Part shown: positions 16,160 through 24,754 of the stretch, in pieces | Position numbering within the stretch: the first letter of the stretch is position 1 | Layout: each line of letters begins with the position of its first letter | Assembly (NCBI GenBank): GCA_028289725.1 | Contig: JANQOH010000347.1 | Coordinates: 1-33,568, forward strand | Origin: Alphaproteobacteria bacterium | Lineage (GTDB): Bacteria > Pseudomonadota > Alphaproteobacteria > UBA7887 | DNA length: 33,568 nt | Direction: 5' to 3' | Notes under the pieces: model-generated | Seen by the model: only the letters and a program-made list of their open reading frames with translations | Databases searched by the model: none | Told to the model about the DNA's origin: nothing | Translations under genes and position numbers: made by a program

Positions 16160-17871
16160 GCGGTTACATACCGCTTGCAGAAATCATGAGCCGGCGGGGA
16201 TCGCCGGAGCGTACGGTGTGCCGCCGCGCCTCGGACCCGATCCCTCTGAAGCAACTGCAATCTGACGTCGCTCACAATTCGGTTCGGTTGAAGCAATGCG
16301 TGGAACCGGGCGCAGGCGTGCTGCTGACATGTTCCGATAGCTATTGGTTTGTGGCCGGGCTTTGGTCGGCACTTTACGCGGGTGCGCGTGTGATTTTACC
16401 ACCGAATGTTCAGCCTGGGACCATCGATGAGTTTCATCGTCGCGCCGCCGTTACGGTTCAGGACGCAGGTGCGCACAATGTTCCGAACAGGTTTGTTTGC
16501 GAACCGGGATCGCAGGTGGGTCATTTAGAGCCGTTGGATGCGGCCGACTGCCTATTGGAGTTCTTCACCTCGGGTTCGTCGGGAGAACCGAAATGCGTTG
16601 CGAAGACCCTCAAGCAGTTGGAGGTGGAAGTTAGAGACCTCGACGAGCAATGGGGGCGGGACGTGGGCGACGGATTGGTGCTCACGACCGTTTCACATCA
16701 ACACCTATACGGGCTTACGTTCGGTTTGCTCTGGCCGATCGCGTCTGGACGTCCCTTTGATGTCGAAATTCACCGGATTTGGGAAACCCTGATCAAGCGG
16801 CTTGAAGTCGGCAGCGTGATAGTGTCCAGCCCGGCCCACCTAAGCCGAATGCCGGACCGGCTTGCCGATCAGGTCAGCCAAGAACCTCAGACAGTCCTGT
16901 CCGCGGGCGCGCCACTACCGTGGTCATCCGCGCAGTCCTGTTTTGAGAATTTCGGGTCCTGGCCACTGGAAATATATGGCAGCACGGAAACCGGCGGCGT
17001 CGCCTATCGCCTGCGGTCGTCCGAGGATCCGGCATGGACACCCTTTCGCGGCGTCGAGGTTCGTCCGGGTGCGGAAGGCGTTCTAGCAATTCGGTCGAGC
17101 TATTTGCGTGATCCATCCTGGCATGATCTCGACGATAAAGTTGAGTTCGAGACCGACCGGACTTTCCGGTTAAAGGGCCGCACCGATCGCGTGGCAAAAG
17201 TTGAAGGAACACGCGTCTCTCTGACGGATTTGGAGGCACGCATCATCGCGCTCGCGGACTTCAGCGACGCGGCGGCCGTGGTAATCGACGGCCCGTCGCC
17301 AACGATTGGTGTCGCAGGTGCTTTAAGCGATGTTGGTCGCCGCCGGCTTGCGGAACTCGGACCATTCCGGTTTGGGCGCCGGACCAACGCAAATTTGCGG
17401 CAGCATTTCGAACCGGCAAGCCTACCACGAAGATGGCGCTATATTGACCGCATCCCGACAAACGAACAAGGCAAGCGCGTAACGAGCACCATCAGTAAGT
17501 TGTTCGAGATGAAACCGACCAAGAAACTCACGACGCCAGACGTAAAGGGTATTCGACGATCCGACGAGGGCATCGAGATCGATTTATTCATACCCGGCGA
17601 GATTATGTATTTCGAAGGGCATTTCCCGGACCTGCCAGTTTTACCCGGGATCGTCCAGCTCGATTGGGCTGTTATTGAAGCCAGACGGCATTTCGGGTTG
17701 AGCGCGCCAGTCACCAATGTACAAAATCTCAAATTCCGAAAACTACTTCGGCCTAATACCGACGTTACTTTGACGCTGCGCCATCGCGCAGAAGACGATC
17801 GATTTATCTTTGAGTATCGAGATGGCGAAACGGTCTATTCGTCCGGTCGCTTTGTTTTTGCCGCGACATGA
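16156..17871 (+). CDS. AMP-ligase fused to hotdog dehydratase (ApeH-ApeI-like)
   Basis: This encodes 571 residues from ATG 16156 (ATGA overlap). Residues about 1-450 are an adenylating ligase: P-loop FTSGSSGEPK (137-146), YGSTETGG (274-281) and the catalytic lysine in NEQGKR (Lys440). Residues about 455-571 are a FabA/FabZ-like hotdog domain with YFEGHFPDLPVLPG (485-498; His489) and FRKLLRP. In E. coli and Xenorhabdus aryl polyene clusters these are separate genes, ApeH and ApeI; here they are one protein. The ligase should activate an aromatic acid such as 4-hydroxybenzoate and load it onto an ACP. The dehydratase half removes water after ketoreduction, and may pair with the second dehydratase at 25943. 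Confidence 0.93.
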   Translation: MSGYIPLAEIMSRRGSPERTVCRRASDPIPLKQLQSDVAHNSVRLKQCVEPGAGVLLTCSDSYWFVAGLWSALYAGARVILPPNVQPGTIDEFHRRAAVTVQDAGAHNVPNRFVCEPGSQVGHLEPLDAADCLLEFFTSGSSGEPKCVAKTLKQLEVEVRDLDEQWGRDVGDGLVLTTVSHQHLYGLTFGLLWPIASGRPFDVEIHRIWETLIKRLEVGSVIVSSPAHLSRMPDRLADQVSQEPQTVLSAGAPLPWSSAQSCFENFGSWPLEIYGSTETGGVAYRLRSSEDPAWTPFRGVEVRPGAEGVLAIRSSYLRDPSWHDLDDKVEFETDRTFRLKGRTDRVAKVEGTRVSLTDLEARIIALADFSDAAAVVIDGPSPTIGVAGALSDVGRRRLAELGPFRFGRRTNANLRQHFEPASLPRRWRYIDRIPTNEQGKRVTSTISKLFEMKPTKKLTTPDVKGIRRSDEGIEIDLFIPGEIMYFEGHFPDLPVLPGIVQLDWAVIEARRHFGLSAPVTNVQNLKFRKLLRPNTDVTLTLRHRAEDDRFIFEYRDGETVYSSGRFVFAAT

Positions 17872-19562
17872 CCTTTAGCCCGTGCGCGGTCATACCGAGC
17901 CGCAATCATTACCTTGGCATCGAATTGTTGGTCGCGCGCCTTCGTGCCGAGGGGTTGCCGATTATCATTGTCGATGATGCCAGTTCCGAACCGGCGCGAT
18001 CCACGCTTGCCCAACTTGATAATGAGGATGACCAGATTTCGGTCATCCGAAACGACGTAAATCGCGGCAAGGGCGGCGCCGTCCTGCGCGGCATCGAAGC
18101 GGCTGTCGATCGTGGCTTCTCACATATCGTGCAAATCGACGCTGACGGCCAGCACGATTTGGAGGCCGTGCCCGCGCTTGTGGACCTGGCCCGCCATAAC
18201 CCCGATGCGGTGGTAAGTGGCGTACCGGTCTATCGCGATGGCCAGGCGATCGGACGACGGCTTGCGCGTTGGCTCACCCACGTCTGGATTTGGGTGGAAA
18301 CCCTGTCTTTTCAGATTCGCGACGCCATGTGTGGGTTTCGCGTATACCCGGCTTCGGCCGTTCTGGAGGTGGCGCGCGACGAGCCGCTGGGCCGGTGGAT
18401 GGATTTCGATCCCGAGATCTTGGTGCGCTTGTTTTGGCGCGGTGTCCCGATCGCGCCTCTTCCGGTGAATGTGAAGTACATCGAAGGCAATCCTTCTAAT
18501 TTCGCATTGATCCGTGACAACTGGCGGATCACCAGAATGCATTTTCGGCTCGTCTTTACGATGTTGGCGCGGCTTCCGACCATTTTGCGCAATCGGCCGC
18601 GCCGAATTCGTCAGACCGATGACCACTGGTCCGAATTCGAGGAACGCGGCCTCTATCTCGGGTTGAGAATTCTGGCTTGGATTTATCAATTGCTGGGCAA
18701 GCGCATATGCTTAGCCATCATGGCGCCGGTCGTGCTGTACTTTTACGTGAGTGGCGGGGCGCAACGCCGGGCGTCCGAAGCCTATTTGCGACGCATTGGC
18801 CAGGCCCGAGGCAACCCCTTTCGCCGTTTGCGTTTATCGAGCTTCAAACATTTCTTCCATTTTGCCGCCCTCTCTCTCGACAAGTTTGCCGCATGGACAG
18901 GCGACGTAAGCGGGGAGACGATCGTATTCGAAGACCTTGCCGCCATCGATCGCCTAACTGAGCGCGGTGAGGGCGTGCTGGCTCTCTGTTCGCATCAGGG
19001 AAATGTCGAGTTGAGCCGAGCAATGTCCCGGGCCCTTCATGCGGGGCTTGTGGTCAATATTCTGGTGCATACGAAGCATGCCGCGCGTTTCAATCGCCTC
19101 ATTCAGAAGTTCAATCCTGAGGCCGGCGTCAACGTGGTCCAAGTGACCGAGGTCGGACCGGATACCGCGCTCGACCTGAAACAACGGATCGAACGGGGTG
19201 AGTGGGTCGTCATCGCCGCAGACCGCACTGCGATTGCAAGCGCAGGGCACTACAGCATGGCGGAGTTTCTTGGCGCACCAGCGCCGTTTCCGCATGGCCC
19301 TTTCATCATTGCAAACTTACTGAAATGCCCCGTTTACCTGCTGTTTTGCATAAGGGAGGGCGCACGATATCGTTTGTACTTTGAGCCGTTCGCCGACCAA
19401 GTCAGATTGGCTCGTAGCAATCGGATTAACGATTTGAAGGCGCTGACGCGGCGTTTCGCGCAACGTCTTGAGCATTACTGCCTGTTGGCACCGCTGCAGT
19501 GGGGTAATTTTTACGATTTCTGGGCGGTTCCATCGAACGAACCCGAGAACGCCAAGGGATAG
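17868..19562 (+). CDS. GT2 glycosyltransferase fused to LpxL/HtrB-like acyltransferase
   Basis: This encodes 564 residues; ATG 17868 overlaps the upstream stop. Residues 1 to about 230 are a family 2 glycosyltransferase, with VDDAS (35-39) and DADGQHD (91-97) as the nucleotide-sugar and metal site. After a linker, residues about 260-560 match the lauroyl/myristoyl acyltransferases of lipid A: one membrane segment near 278-295 and the motif SHQGNVE (H376-x4-E381). This two-domain form is standard in aryl polyene operons (ApeJ-type). It is taken to glycosylate and acylate during assembly of the membrane-anchored pigment; exact acceptors are inferred, not seen. Confidence 0.92.
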   Translation: MTFSPCAVIPSRNHYLGIELLVARLRAEGLPIIIVDDASSEPARSTLAQLDNEDDQISVIRNDVNRGKGGAVLRGIEAAVDRGFSHIVQIDADGQHDLEAVPALVDLARHNPDAVVSGVPVYRDGQAIGRRLARWLTHVWIWVETLSFQIRDAMCGFRVYPASAVLEVARDEPLGRWMDFDPEILVRLFWRGVPIAPLPVNVKYIEGNPSNFALIRDNWRITRMHFRLVFTMLARLPTILRNRPRRIRQTDDHWSEFEERGLYLGLRILAWIYQLLGKRICLAIMAPVVLYFYVSGGAQRRASEAYLRRIGQARGNPFRRLRLSSFKHFFHFAALSLDKFAAWTGDVSGETIVFEDLAAIDRLTERGEGVLALCSHQGNVELSRAMSRALHAGLVVNILVHTKHAARFNRLIQKFNPEAGVNVVQVTEVGPDTALDLKQRIERGEWVVIAADRTAIASAGHYSMAEFLGAPAPFPHGPFIIANLLKCPVYLLFCIREGARYRLYFEPFADQVRLARSNRINDLKALTRRFAQRLEHYCLLAPLQWGNFYDFWAVPSNEPENAKG

Positions 19563-19572
19563 GCGAAACTAC

Positions 19573-19980
19573 ATGATTTCCGCAGATATCCAAGTCCGAG
19601 CCCACTTCTATCATTTGGATCCCATGAACATTGTGTGGCATGGCAATTATGCGACGTTTCTCGAGGAAGCGCGGTGCGAGCTACTCGAAAAAATCGACTA
19701 TGACTACGATCAAATGGCTGAATCCGGTTACCTTTGGCCAATCGTTGATATGCGAATTAAGTATGTTCGCCCGATCAAGTTCCGCCAAGATGTACGGGTT
19801 CGCGCCACGCTGAAGGAATTCGAAACACGCCTTAAGATCGACTATTTGATTAGCGATGCCGAGACCGGCGAACGATTGACCCGCGCCCATACGGTTCAAG
19901 TGGCCGTCGACGCGGCAACGCAGGAAATGTGCTTCGAGTCGCCCGCGGTTTTTCGTCGGAAGGTCGAAGCTCTTCTATGA
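19573..19980 (+). CDS. 4-hydroxybenzoyl-CoA thioesterase family protein
   Basis: This encodes 135 residues from ATG 19573. The frame is longer upstream, but this start places the signature VRAHFYHLDPMNIVWHGNY at the normal position, with the catalytic-type Asp16. EEARCELLEKIDYDYDQM and a central beta-strand set complete the single hotdog fold of YbgC/FcbC enzymes. It probably releases a product or edits a mischarged acyl group from an ACP or CoA. It corresponds to the thioesterase (ApeK-type) of aryl polyene operons. Eleven bases separate it from the previous stop; its own stop overlaps the next start. Confidence 0.9.
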   Translation: MISADIQVRAHFYHLDPMNIVWHGNYATFLEEARCELLEKIDYDYDQMAESGYLWPIVDMRIKYVRPIKFRQDVRVRATLKEFETRLKIDYLISDAETGERLTRAHTVQVAVDAATQEMCFESPAVFRRKVEALL

Positions 19981-20612
19981 GGCGCGCCGGGTATCACGTT
20001 TTCGCCGTAGCGGCGGTTTGCATTTTCGCGTCGGCCTTGTTGGCGGCGGGCCCCAGCCTTGTTGTAGAACCAGACCAGGTGTTGCGCGGACGCTTTGAGC
20101 AGCAACGTCAACTGAGTGGATTCGAAACGCCGTTGGTGTCGAATGGCCGGTTCGTTGTCGTGGGGGACCGTGGCGTACTTTGGCGAACCGAAGATCCGCT
20201 ACAGTTTGATCTGGTGATCACACCGTCTCGGTTCGTGCAAGTATTGCCGGGAGAACCGCCGGTGGATGTGGTGCCGGCCGAAGCGGCGACTATAGATATT
20301 TTTGGCATCATCACGGGATTGTTGCGCGGCGCGCCGGCCGACGAGATGGATGCGGCATTTCACATCGTGTCCACGGAAGTCGCCGGAACTTCGTGGGCTT
20401 ACGCGCTGACACCGAAGTCGGAATATCTGACCAAACAAATGGAAGCGATATCGGTTGCCGGTTCGGATTTTGTGGAGAATGTTGAGGTGCGGAAGCCGAA
20501 CGGTGACCGAGATACCCTTAGTTTCACCGATCACGTTTTGTCTGATCGATCCTTGACGGATGATGAAGCTGCACTGCTGGACATTGTTTACGGAAGCGCT
20601 GCAGCGCCGTGA
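19977..20612 (+). CDS. LolA-like outer membrane lipoprotein carrier protein
   Basis: This encodes 211 residues from ATG 19977, which overlaps the thioesterase stop. The N-terminal signal is MRRAGYHVFAVAAVCIFASALLAAG. The pattern LRGRFEQQRQLSGFETPLVSNGRFVVVGDRGVLWRTEDP is the defining start of LolA-type proteins, which hold a lipid in a half-barrel and carry it across the periplasm. SLSFTDHVLSDRSLTDDE-type acidic sequence follows near the C-terminus. In aryl polyene operons this protein (ApeL-type) is thought to move the lipid-linked polyene from the MMPL exporter to the outer membrane. Confidence 0.92.
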   Translation: MRRAGYHVFAVAAVCIFASALLAAGPSLVVEPDQVLRGRFEQQRQLSGFETPLVSNGRFVVVGDRGVLWRTEDPLQFDLVITPSRFVQVLPGEPPVDVVPAEAATIDIFGIITGLLRGAPADEMDAAFHIVSTEVAGTSWAYALTPKSEYLTKQMEAISVAGSDFVENVEVRKPNGDRDTLSFTDHVLSDRSLTDDEAALLDIVYGSAAAP

Positions 20613-22966
20613 GGCTGGCTTCGGCTCTCTTTTGGCTTGTTCTCGTCGGTGGCTCCTTGGTCCATGTCGCGGACCGATTTCGTGATGGTGTTGCGCTCTC
20701 ATCAGATCTGATGGCTCTCCTGCCGGAAGAAGATGGCCAAAGTGTTAGAGCGGCCGTCAGCCAAGCCAGCGCGGATAGTCTGTCACGAGACATCATGTTC
20801 CTATTTGGTCATGAAGACGCGGCTGTGGCCGAGTCTACGGCCGCCGCGTTTGCGCGCGCGCTTGCGGATAGCGATTTGATCTCGGAAACCGGTGATCAAA
20901 GCCGCCGCGCGGCTGAACAAGAACTGAGCGCGCTCTTGTTCAGACATCGCTCCGGGCTGCTCTCCGATACGGACCGTCTCGTTTTACGATCGGGCCAGGT
21001 TTCGGCTTTGTATCAGCGCGCGCTCGCGCAGATTTTTTCACCCATCGGGTCCGTCGATTCGCGACTCTTGCTTGCTGATCCGTTTCAGCTGTTTTTCAAT
21101 TACGTCGCCACGCTTGGCGCTCTCAGAGATAGTCTTGTTTCTTCGGCGGGCGGTACCGTATCCGGGTCCAATGGCAAGACCTATGCGGTCGTCTCGGCGA
21201 AGTTGGCGGGCGAACCCTACGCGCTTTCGTTCCAACGCCGATTCATGGCTTGGTTCGACTCATGGGAAGCGGCGCACACCGCCACGCTTTCGGGCGATGG
21301 ATCCGCAATCGAGATCTTGCGTGCCGGCGCGATTTTCTATGCCTACGAGGGAGCTCGGCAAGGTCTCAATGAGGCGACGGTCATCGGCGGTTTTGCGCTC
21401 GTCGGCGTAATCGTACTTGTCCTCCTGGCATTCGGCAGTTTGCAGCCGATCGGTCTCACCCTTCTGTCGATTTTGTCGGGTCTCATTGTTGCGCTGTCGG
21501 TCAACTTACTGGTTTTCGACAGCCTCCATTTCATCGCGGTGTTGTTCGGCGCCGGGCTCATTGGAATTTCGGTCGATTATTCCCTGCACTATTGCTGCGA
21601 GCGATTTGGTGCTGTCGCGAAACCGCGGGAACGACTCGACAATATATTGCCGGCGGCAACGCTCGGCTTAGTGACGTCCAGCATCGGGTTCTTGACGCTG
21701 GCATGGGCACCGTTTCCCGGTCTGCGGCAGATTGCGCTATTTGCCGCGATTGGCTTGGCGGCGGCTTATCTCACCGTGGTGATCTGGTTTCCTGTGCTCG
21801 ACCGATCACCAGATCGAAAAGCCAACGCTTGGCTGATGCGCGTGGCGACGGAGCCAAGAGCGCTTTGGCACGACGGAACGAGGCGCCTTTATCGGTATGT
21901 GGCCTTGGCCGTGCTCGCAGTTGCTGCGATCGTCGGCGGTTCCGCGCTCAATGTCTCAGACGATCTCCGACGGTTTCAGGCTTTGTCGGCCGATCTGGTC
22001 TCGCAGGAACAGGCGATCCGGGAAATCACAGGATTGGAACCAGGTCTGCAGTTTTACGTTGTTACCGGCTCGTCAGACGAAGAGGTTTTGGCGACAGAAG
22101 AACTCTTGCGCGAGCGATTGGCGGCATTGCGCGAGAGGGGTGGAGTCACGAAAGTCCTAGCGATCAGTCAATTCGTCCCGTCCGAGGCGCGTCAGGCCGA
22201 GAATGCGGCCCTTGTCCAACAACATCTAGGGACAGCTGCTCGAGAACGGTTAAGAGCCGACACAGGCTTGCCAATTGACATCGATGATGCGCCAGAAAAT
22301 GGCCCGGCCTTAACTCTGGATGAATTTCGTGCCCATGCCCCGCGTGCCCTCGTCGATCTGCTGATCCCCAACCTTGGCGTGGACCAACACGTGAGCATTG
22401 TTCTGCTCCGCGGCGTGTCTGATGTCGATAAGGCCCAGGCCGCCGCCGCGGACATCCCGGGCGTGGAGTATGTCGATCCGGCAGCCGACATCAGTGCCTT
22501 GTTCCGGACATATCGCAAGGTCGCGCTGATTTTGCTGGGCGTTTCGGTCTTGGTGATGGTGCCGGTCTTGGTGTGGCGCTATCGCCCACACGGCGCCTTC
22601 CGGATACTTCTGCCGCCCGTTGCGTCGGTCGTGATCGCGCCTTGCGTCGTCGCGTTGACCGGCGAGCCCATCACCTTCTTCAATGTGATGGCATTAGTGC
22701 TGGTGTTCGCAATCGGGATCGACTACGCGTTTTTTTGTCGCGAATCGCACCCGTCTCGGCTCAATATCAACGCCCTAGCCAATGGCTTGGCGGCAGCGTC
22801 GACGATTTTGTCGTTCGGATTGCTCGCATTCAGCGGAATTCCCGTGGTTCACTCGTTCGGATTGACCGTATTTGTCGGTATCTTGATCGCATTTTTGCTG
22901 GCGCCGCTCGCCGAACGGACGAACGGCAAGGACGAGGGTCTTGGTGGCAGCGCACGAAACACGTGA
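20609..22966 (+). CDS. MMPL/RND-type exporter
   Basis: This encodes 785 residues from GTG 20609 (GTGA overlap). The layout is one N-terminal helix, a periplasmic loop of about 240 residues, a bundle of six membrane helices, a second loop and another six-helix bundle, i.e. the usual 12-helix MMPL plan. Proton-relay-type motifs GISVDYSLHY (first bundle) and FAIGIDYAFF (second bundle) are present. Proteins of this group export lipids or polyketide-lipids; here it should extract the finished aryl polyene lipid from the inner membrane for the LolA-like carrier made by the preceding gene. Confidence 0.94.
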   Translation: MRLASALFWLVLVGGSLVHVADRFRDGVALSSDLMALLPEEDGQSVRAAVSQASADSLSRDIMFLFGHEDAAVAESTAAAFARALADSDLISETGDQSRRAAEQELSALLFRHRSGLLSDTDRLVLRSGQVSALYQRALAQIFSPIGSVDSRLLLADPFQLFFNYVATLGALRDSLVSSAGGTVSGSNGKTYAVVSAKLAGEPYALSFQRRFMAWFDSWEAAHTATLSGDGSAIEILRAGAIFYAYEGARQGLNEATVIGGFALVGVIVLVLLAFGSLQPIGLTLLSILSGLIVALSVNLLVFDSLHFIAVLFGAGLIGISVDYSLHYCCERFGAVAKPRERLDNILPAATLGLVTSSIGFLTLAWAPFPGLRQIALFAAIGLAAAYLTVVIWFPVLDRSPDRKANAWLMRVATEPRALWHDGTRRLYRYVALAVLAVAAIVGGSALNVSDDLRRFQALSADLVSQEQAIREITGLEPGLQFYVVTGSSDEEVLATEELLRERLAALRERGGVTKVLAISQFVPSEARQAENAALVQQHLGTAARERLRADTGLPIDIDDAPENGPALTLDEFRAHAPRALVDLLIPNLGVDQHVSIVLLRGVSDVDKAQAAAADIPGVEYVDPAADISALFRTYRKVALILLGVSVLVMVPVLVWRYRPHGAFRILLPPVASVVIAPCVVALTGEPITFFNVMALVLVFAIGIDYAFFCRESHPSRLNINALANGLAAASTILSFGLLAFSGIPVVHSFGLTVFVGILIAFLLAPLAERTNGKDEGLGGSARNT

Positions 22967-24176
22967 CGTCGCGGTCATCGGCGCCGGACCGGCCGGCGCG
23001 GTGGCGGCCGTCATGCTGGCGCGTCGCGGCACGGATGTTTTGGTTCTCGAAAGAGAAACGTTTCCGCGCTTCAGCATCGGTGAAAGCCTGTTGCCGCAAT
23101 CCATGCCGGTCTTGGAGCGTGCGGGCGTCATCGGTGCGGTAACCGATCACGGTTTCCAACTCAAAAACGGGGCATCGTTTCGGCGCGGCCCCAAGACCAG
23201 CGTGATCGATTTTCGAGAAAAATACACCGAAGGTTGGGGAACAACCTTCCAAGTCCAACGTGCGACGTTCGACAAAATTCTCGCCGATCAAATCGAACCG
23301 GTCGGCGGCGCGTTGCGTTTCGGCCAGACCATCACCGGCGTGGCGTTCGATGCGCGTTCCGCGGTGCTGAATGTACGCGACAGGGCCGGTCGTGATTACG
23401 AAGTCCGCGCGCGGTTTGTCCTCGACGCCAGCGGATTCGGGCGCGTGTTGCCAAGATTGCTGGGACTTGAAGAAGACGCGAAGCTGACCAATCGGCAAGC
23501 GTTATTCGTTCACGTTCGCGATCGGATCACCGATGAGCAATTCGACCGAAACAAAATTCTGATCACGGTACATCCGGACGAGCCCGATATTTGGTATTGG
23601 TTGATCCCGTTTTCGGATGGCACGTCCTCGCTCGGGGTGGTCGGGCGTCCGGCGCAAGTGGCGGCACGCGGCACTGGGCATCGTGACCAGCTTTGGGGAT
23701 TGGTGACCGAAGCTGTAGAACTGAAACAGCTGCTGAATGACGCTGAAGAAACTCGGGACGTCGGCAGCATTGCCGGATATTCGCGCCGTGCCTCGGCATT
23801 GCACGGACGGAATTACGCATTACTTGGCAATGCCGGAGAATTCTTGGACCCGGTTTTCTCGTCGGGTGTGACCATCGCGCTGAAATCCGCGGATTTGGTC
23901 GTCGATCCCGTTATGCGGCACTTAGCGGGCAAAACTGTCGACTGGGAAGAAGAGTATTCGAAATCTCTGCGCGTGGGCATCGACACATTTCGGCACTTTG
24001 TCCAGGCTTGGTATGACGGTTCGCTCCAAAAGATCATTTTCAGTACGCCTGGCGACAATCACTCCATTCAAAGAATGGTCGTGTCCGTTTTGGCAGGTTA
24101 CGCTTGGGATCAGAGCAATCCGTTCGTCTCCGAAACCGAGCGATATTTGTCGGCCTTAGCGGGCCAACTGTCCTAG
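22944..24176 (+). CDS. FAD-dependent oxidoreductase with flavin-halogenase motifs
   Basis: This encodes 410 residues from GTG 22944, behind a GAGGG ribosome site and overlapping the exporter gene. The FAD-binding start is VAVIGAGPAGAVAAVMLARRG (GxGxxG at 13-18), followed by FPRFSIGESLLP. GFQLKNGASF has a Lys74 at the position of the catalytic lysine of flavin halogenases. WYWLIP (217-222) fits the WxWxIP motif characteristic of those enzymes. GNAGEFLDPVFSSG near 292-305 is the second FAD motif. The nearest guess is a halogenase acting on the aromatic ring or polyene, as in brominated xanthomonadins. A hydroxylase or inactive homologue is possible; motif evidence is good but not proof. Confidence 0.85.
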   Translation: MAAHETRDVAVIGAGPAGAVAAVMLARRGTDVLVLERETFPRFSIGESLLPQSMPVLERAGVIGAVTDHGFQLKNGASFRRGPKTSVIDFREKYTEGWGTTFQVQRATFDKILADQIEPVGGALRFGQTITGVAFDARSAVLNVRDRAGRDYEVRARFVLDASGFGRVLPRLLGLEEDAKLTNRQALFVHVRDRITDEQFDRNKILITVHPDEPDIWYWLIPFSDGTSSLGVVGRPAQVAARGTGHRDQLWGLVTEAVELKQLLNDAEETRDVGSIAGYSRRASALHGRNYALLGNAGEFLDPVFSSGVTIALKSADLVVDPVMRHLAGKTVDWEEEYSKSLRVGIDTFRHFVQAWYDGSLQKIIFSTPGDNHSIQRMVVSVLAGYAWDQSNPFVSETERYLSALAGQLS

Positions 24177-24178
24177 AT

Positions 24179-24754
24179 GTGCGACTGACATTTTTTTCAT
24201 TAATTGGATTACTAATGATCGCGGGCTGCGTGAAGGATCCACCGCTTCCAAGTGCGCGGATCGCGCCCGGGGTGAGTTTCTCCTTGCCGCCCCTTACCGG
24301 CGACATGGCGTCGATAGAAGCCGCGCAGGCCGTGCTTGGTGAGGCGGGCGGATCGCCGGTTCAGTTCCAATCGCAAATCAAGGCGGCGGATGGAAAGGTC
24401 GTCGTGGTGATGGTCGATCCCCTCGGCCGGCGCGCGTTGGAAATCGAATGGAGCGCCGACGGCATCGCAATCGACGCCGCGCCGTGGCTGCCTGAGCAAG
24501 TCCGGCCTCTGAATGTTCTGGCCGACATTGTGATCGCGCACTGGCCCGCCGAGGCGGTGAGAGCGGGTCTGGCCGAGACCGGTGCACGCTTGCGCGTTGC
24601 CGGCAATGCGCGCGAGATTGCGATGGCGGACGACCTGCTCATGCAAGTTGAGTATGGGGAGGATTTTCAGCCCCCGTGGCATGGATCTCTGGTGGTTCGC
24701 AATTTCGCTTTAGACTATAGCCTTAAGATAATATCGACGCCGACAGGCCCATGA
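24179..24754 (+). CDS. DUF3261-like lipoprotein of the aryl polyene operon
   Basis: This encodes 191 residues. GTG 24179 gives MRLTFFSLIGLLMIAGC with lipobox IAGC, whereas longer frames lack a signal. The mature part has PWLPEQVRPLNVLADIVIAHWPAEAVRAGL and a C-terminal beta segment ending near YSLKI, typical of the DUF3261 lipoproteins found in these operons. It is expected at the outer membrane, receiving the lipid or anchoring the pigment. It begins 2 bases after the halogenase-like gene stop and overlaps the next start (ATGA). Confidence 0.8.
   Translation: MRLTFFSLIGLLMIAGCVKDPPLPSARIAPGVSFSLPPLTGDMASIEAAQAVLGEAGGSPVQFQSQIKAADGKVVVVMVDPLGRRALEIEWSADGIAIDAAPWLPEQVRPLNVLADIVIAHWPAEAVRAGLAETGARLRVAGNAREIAMADDLLMQVEYGEDFQPPWHGSLVVRNFALDYSLKIISTPTGP

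Noticed and set aside
18120-18689. 189-residue minus-strand open frame within the GT2-acyltransferase gene
   Set aside because: The plus-strand product has clear GT2 and acyltransferase motifs. The opposite frame has no family features.
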